64,000 nucleotides of DNA from Mesocentrotus franciscanus (lineage: Eukaryota > Echinodermata > Echinoidea > Camarodonta > Strongylocentrotidae), in the NCBI GenBank assembly GCA_037976565.1, contig CP137675.1, positions 31,881,820 through 31,945,819 on the forward strand, written 5' to 3'. The first letter of the stretch is position 1; each line of letters opens with the position of its first letter. A model generated the notes under the pieces. The model did not search any database and was not told the origin of the DNA. It saw nothing but the letters and a program-made list of their open reading frames with translations. The position numbers were made by a program, and so were the translations under genes. This document shows, piece after piece, positions 26,601-31,902 of this stretch.

Positions 26601-29600
26601 TTAAGCAGCCTGTGCTGCTTATTTCGTCATTTATATGCACATGAATGTGATTTAGAAGATAATAATTCAAACATATAATGTGGGGCTTGACCATTCTATG
26701 CCTTATTGTCAACCAATGTATCTTAATTAAAACAAGTGTAATATGGGGACATTTCGAGGAATTGGACACAAGTCTTGCAAATTCATTCAGAAGACGCTAC
26801 AACTCGTTTATTTGCGAATCTGGCAAGCCCAACAATAAACCATTACAATAACCAGGGAGGTGATAGAGAAGGAGTGGAAACTCTTATAATTTATTCAAAC
26901 GCATGCGTGAGTTCTAAAGCGTAACAATGGGATGCGTAACATTCCACTTGGCTTTGAAGTTCCATGCTCCGTGCCGCTCTTCCACTGCGGAGAATTTCGG
27001 AGTCCAGCCTGGCCAGGCACCAGTTTCACATTTATTAAATTACCGGCAAAATTTCATTGTAAATTATATACTTTATATGGGGATTATATGATGATTGTAT
27101 TGGGAATAGTTCATCAAACAATTTTTCATATTTAGTACTCACGCCCTTCCTATAATTTGTGTGCCAGAGTTGGTAAAAGAAAAATTAGATCCTGACAAAA
27201 ATTCAATATTTTAGGATAATCCGATTATTTTTGTATGTTTTAATGTTTCGTCATTTAATCCATGATTTACCATCTTCGATAACTTTAAAATTGCTAATGC
27301 ATGCTTTCGGGTGCTTTTTGTATTTTTGCAGTTGGAAAAAAGGTATAAAATTAGAAAAATTTGTATTCGCTTGTTCAACTCATTACACATTCAACAATTG
27401 ATGAGAAATCATTGAAAGGGGCAGCGAACATTTGCTGAGATACCATTTTCTTTTCGGGGGCGGGCCCGTCGCCCCCCACCCTTGGATCCGCGCCTGGGTT
27501 AGCGCATGACTTTTCGGCGGCTTGGAGCATGGGGTCAAAGGAGAGCGGCTTGATTCCACTCCTTCTCTATCACCCCCTGCAATAACGAAGCCTGTTGCTA
27601 ATAGATCCGTGGCTCATTACTTTGTAAGTTATGAGCCACGATGGCATAGGTCGTTTTATTGAGTGCTATAAAAAAAAATCTCCCTACCTCATGCATGTTA
27701 TAGGAACAACACACGTAGTCTCTGGAAAGGCAATTACTCCTTGACCAACATACAGCAAAGACCGCCTAAAGTTGTGGTAAGTTGTCTAGTAACTTTTAAA
27801 GAATATATATTGTAAGCAGAGGTTGAGGTTCAGTTCTCGTAAAATAAAGGAAAAAAATTGTGAGCTTCCTCCTTCGTTCTTGATATCAATTTTTTGGGGG
27901 AATATATTATATCATGGTAGAAATGCCCCATGTAGATATTGCTCTTCAAATGCCCTTATAACGAGAAATAACTAAGAAATTCATAGCAAGTTTTCTTGCC
28001 ATATGTTTGTTTATATAGTCCCACATATTAATTTGTCTGGATTGTGTCAGTTTGTTTTCTTTCGATTATTCCAAAACCTCACGCCATAGGCCTACAAGTA
28101 TTATGTACTACATAAAGAATATCTTTTCCGTTAGCTTTACGAAAATTTCCTTTACAAGGTAAACAGCCATTTCGGAGATGGGAATTGAACAAAAGACTCC
28201 TAAATATTTACAGATCGTTTAAACATGGGAATGGCCCTCTTTATGCATTTCAGAATAATCACTGCCACAGAAAGCTATGGTCACAACTCAGAGCGGCGAG
28301 CGACCGATTTGTAGCCTGCTCGGTCGCCGCTGGAATTTAGGCATCGCCCAACGATTTTTGGAGAAGTCGAGCTGGCTGTAGAGCCCCAGCGATGCCCTGT
28401 CGATTTCCCGTCGGTCGCCGGTCGATTTTAGGTCAAAACTGGGCGAAATCAGGGAGCTTCTCCGCGCGGCGTCCCGACAGTGACCGACTGATCTCCCAGC
28501 GGCGATCGGGCGGCGACCGCTCGTCAGCCTTTGACCTAGCGGCTTCTTTTTTTTGACCTAAATCGCTCGACGGCGAACGTTAGATTAGGTCGGTGCCCGG
28601 GCGGCGAGTGAAAAGTGAGCAGGCGCCGCCCGAATTTTAACTCTGCGCTAAAACTTCAGCGGCGACCGAGCGATGCCCTAAAAACAAGCGGTGCTCTGGC
28701 GGGCGCCGCCCGGGCGAAATTGGCTAAAAACTCGCCGCCCGGCCGCCGAGCAGGCTACCTTTTGGGGTTGTGATCATTGCTTAATAAAGGTCCCTCATGA
28801 ATACTTTTTATTTGCCGTCTTTAAAAGAATCCTTCCACCTGAGTAGAATGTACAGCCCATTCATAAATGAAGGGTACTTACATACTTTTCATTATCATGT
28901 ATCCAGCGGTCGTCTCGATGGGCTTCATAATTTTGTACAAACATATCTGAGGTCCATGGTACAAATGACCTTTGTCGGCCCATGCGTAGATAGTATCTGC
29001 GAAGTGGCTTATGCGTCACCAGTTCTCATCTGTAACTTTAAATTCGTCTCACGTGTTCCTTTTTTCAGCTCTCGGCTTTACAGTTTGGTGGATACACCGT
29101 CGCATTTGTCATCTCTGGTGAGTAATAACAACAAAAAATTAAAAACATAATCACTTAGTCATGTTGTAAGACAGTGAAAGACAAAGATGTATTAAAGCAA
29201 AACAACATAGATCATGATGAACAGTCTTTCCCGTGGTGCTGTATGAAAGTGAATGCTGGACAGTAAAAAGAAAAGAAAAAGCAGAGACAAAGTAATTAGA
29301 CTCATTTGAAATAATTATGGGGTTGGCACAGGATGCTTAGGACAGCGGATCCAGGGGGGCCCGGGCCCCCTCCCCTGGCAATGTAAACAAATAAAAATTA
29401 AATGAAGACGGGGCCCCCTCCCCTGGCCAAAAAAAAAAATTATGCTCATTACCCCACTGAGCGAAAAATCGGCATGATTTTAAAATGTTCTCACGGAGTG
29501 GGCCCCTTCTTTGGCCCCCTCCCTTGCCGCCGGCTGGATCCGCCCCTGGCTAAGGATCCCTTGGACAGCCAGGGGAACAAACAGATCAGTACTTGATGAG

Positions 29601-31858
29601 CTACAACCAAGCTTTTATTTGGAGGCCATGATTGCGAAACAGAGACTTGGCTTCTTTGAACACATTGTAATATCTAATGGCATGGAGCAGGATACCACCT
29701 TCATAATATCATACTTGGTAAAGTGCAGGGTACAATGAAGAAGAGAAAGGCAACGGATTAGATGGATAGAAGGTGTGACTAAAGAAACAGACATGCCAGA
29801 GATGTGCATACATGCACAGGACAAAGTAGCCTGGAGAGGGATTGTCCATGTGGTCACAAGGAGTCGGGGACGACTCGATGACACTAAACAACAACACCAC
29901 ACCTCAATTTCTGTCATATAAATGAAACCCATTACTTTCCAGACAAGAGTCATCTTTAAAACAACACCACACCTCAATTTCTGTCATATAAATGAAACCC
30001 ATTACTTTCCAAACAAGAGTCATCTTTAAAAACTGTAGAGGGCGCATTAGCTTTCTTCTAAGTTTTTATGTTGTCAATAAATGTTAAGCATTTTAATGCA
30101 TATACTCCACTCCTCCACCCCCTCCCACCGGCCTTCGTTACCTCTTAAAATGTATCACGAGCTTTACAGGGTACAACTTTTTCACAAGTTTATATAATCT
30201 TCCTTTTCACTTTACTTCTTGATTTTTTTCTTCAGGATTCATGATTCTACAAGTTATGCTCTGGGCAATATTCATCGGACTCGAGTTTCTCTTTCATAAC
30301 GACTTTTTGGCGCTGATGAGAGATTACTGGTATTTACTGGTATCATTATTATCGTTATGTTTTTTATCTTGGCCTGACATTTAAGTTACCACCTTCATAA
30401 AAATTTAGATAGGCCTACATCATCCATTGTAACCGTCAACCCTTATAAAAAATACAAAAAGTCTTTCATTTTGCTGAGTTGGGATTCCCAATCTTACTCT
30501 TTAATTATTTAAATTGATCTAATTTGAATTTTGTGTTTATAGGTAATGAAAAAAAGAACATTGCAAATATTTAAAAATAGATCGTACAATTGCTCTAAAT
30601 CGGGAGCGCCAGGAGCGCTATACAAGAACCCAATATTATTATCATTATTAAATACTTTAAATCAATTAATCAAACATATCCCAAACTCAACAAGATAGCT
30701 TGACAATACATACCCTATTTTCTCTTTTTCTCTCACTCTCTCTCTCCCTCTCTCTCACTCTCTCTAACTCTCTCTCTTTCTTTCTTTCTCTCTCTCTCTC
30801 TCTCTCTCTCTCACCGCTTGACGGGGAGGTGACAGTGCCCCCTCATGAACCCAGTAGTTATGCAACTGATGGTTTTGATATGTTATTCCTCTTTCCAGGA
30901 TTCACCCTGTGATGATTGTTTTTCTCTACGTCGCTCTTCGAATTTTCTCTCGTTGCGGTCTTCTCCAAGCGAACGAAGATGGCACACTTTTACTCAAAAA
31001 CCTGTAAGTGAATGGTTAGTCAGACTCATAAATAATCAATGTACATGTTTACATTTCATTTCCAAGCGAATATCTTGATTCTTTATTTAATTGGTTTTTA
31101 ATTTTGTTCTTCTAAATCAAGAATATTTTTAATAGATTTTAAACAGTCTTGTCATTTAGGTAATGTAAAACATTTGAATTATTAAGAGATTCTAACAACA
31201 AAAATCACTTGGAGGATTTGAAAATAGTTTAGTCAATGGATTCCAGCGTTTGGGTAAAAATGTTAACTTAATATTCTGACTACAATCAATTTTGCAAACG
31301 AGTTAGTTAGTAACGTGAATATATTTATATATAATTCTGCAATATAATACGGTCGCAACTGTTTTCGAAAAATCAACTAAAAAGCAATTTCCATACCTTA
31401 TTGTATACATCCCATAAAAACCTTATTCGAATTACGTAATACTGTACTTCATTGTCATATTCGCACATTTCAATAGGTGACGCACAAGGCTATTAAAATC
31501 GCTTGATTTTTTTCGAAAGTAGTTACAATCGTGTTGCATAATTTTGTGTATCCCATCCTGTTTCAATGTTGTATTGTTCTTCTATTCTGCTCACACATTT
31601 ACAGGCACTTGTTTCACATCATCAATTTCTTCTTCATGTTCCTGTCCGTCCTCCTGGGAATAGCGGGGTGCATCTTTCGGATTTTGAAGATGGCTGTGGT
31701 CGGGCTCGTACTCATTGGCCGAGTTGACAAGTGTCTCTTCATCCGCGGGCTCGAACGCTTCGATCGTGGTAGGATGACGATCCGTTGTCGTTTTGATGAT
31801 AATGATGGTGGTGGTGATAATAATGATGATGATGATAATAATAATAACAACTATAAAT

Positions 31859-31902
<44 letters not shown>

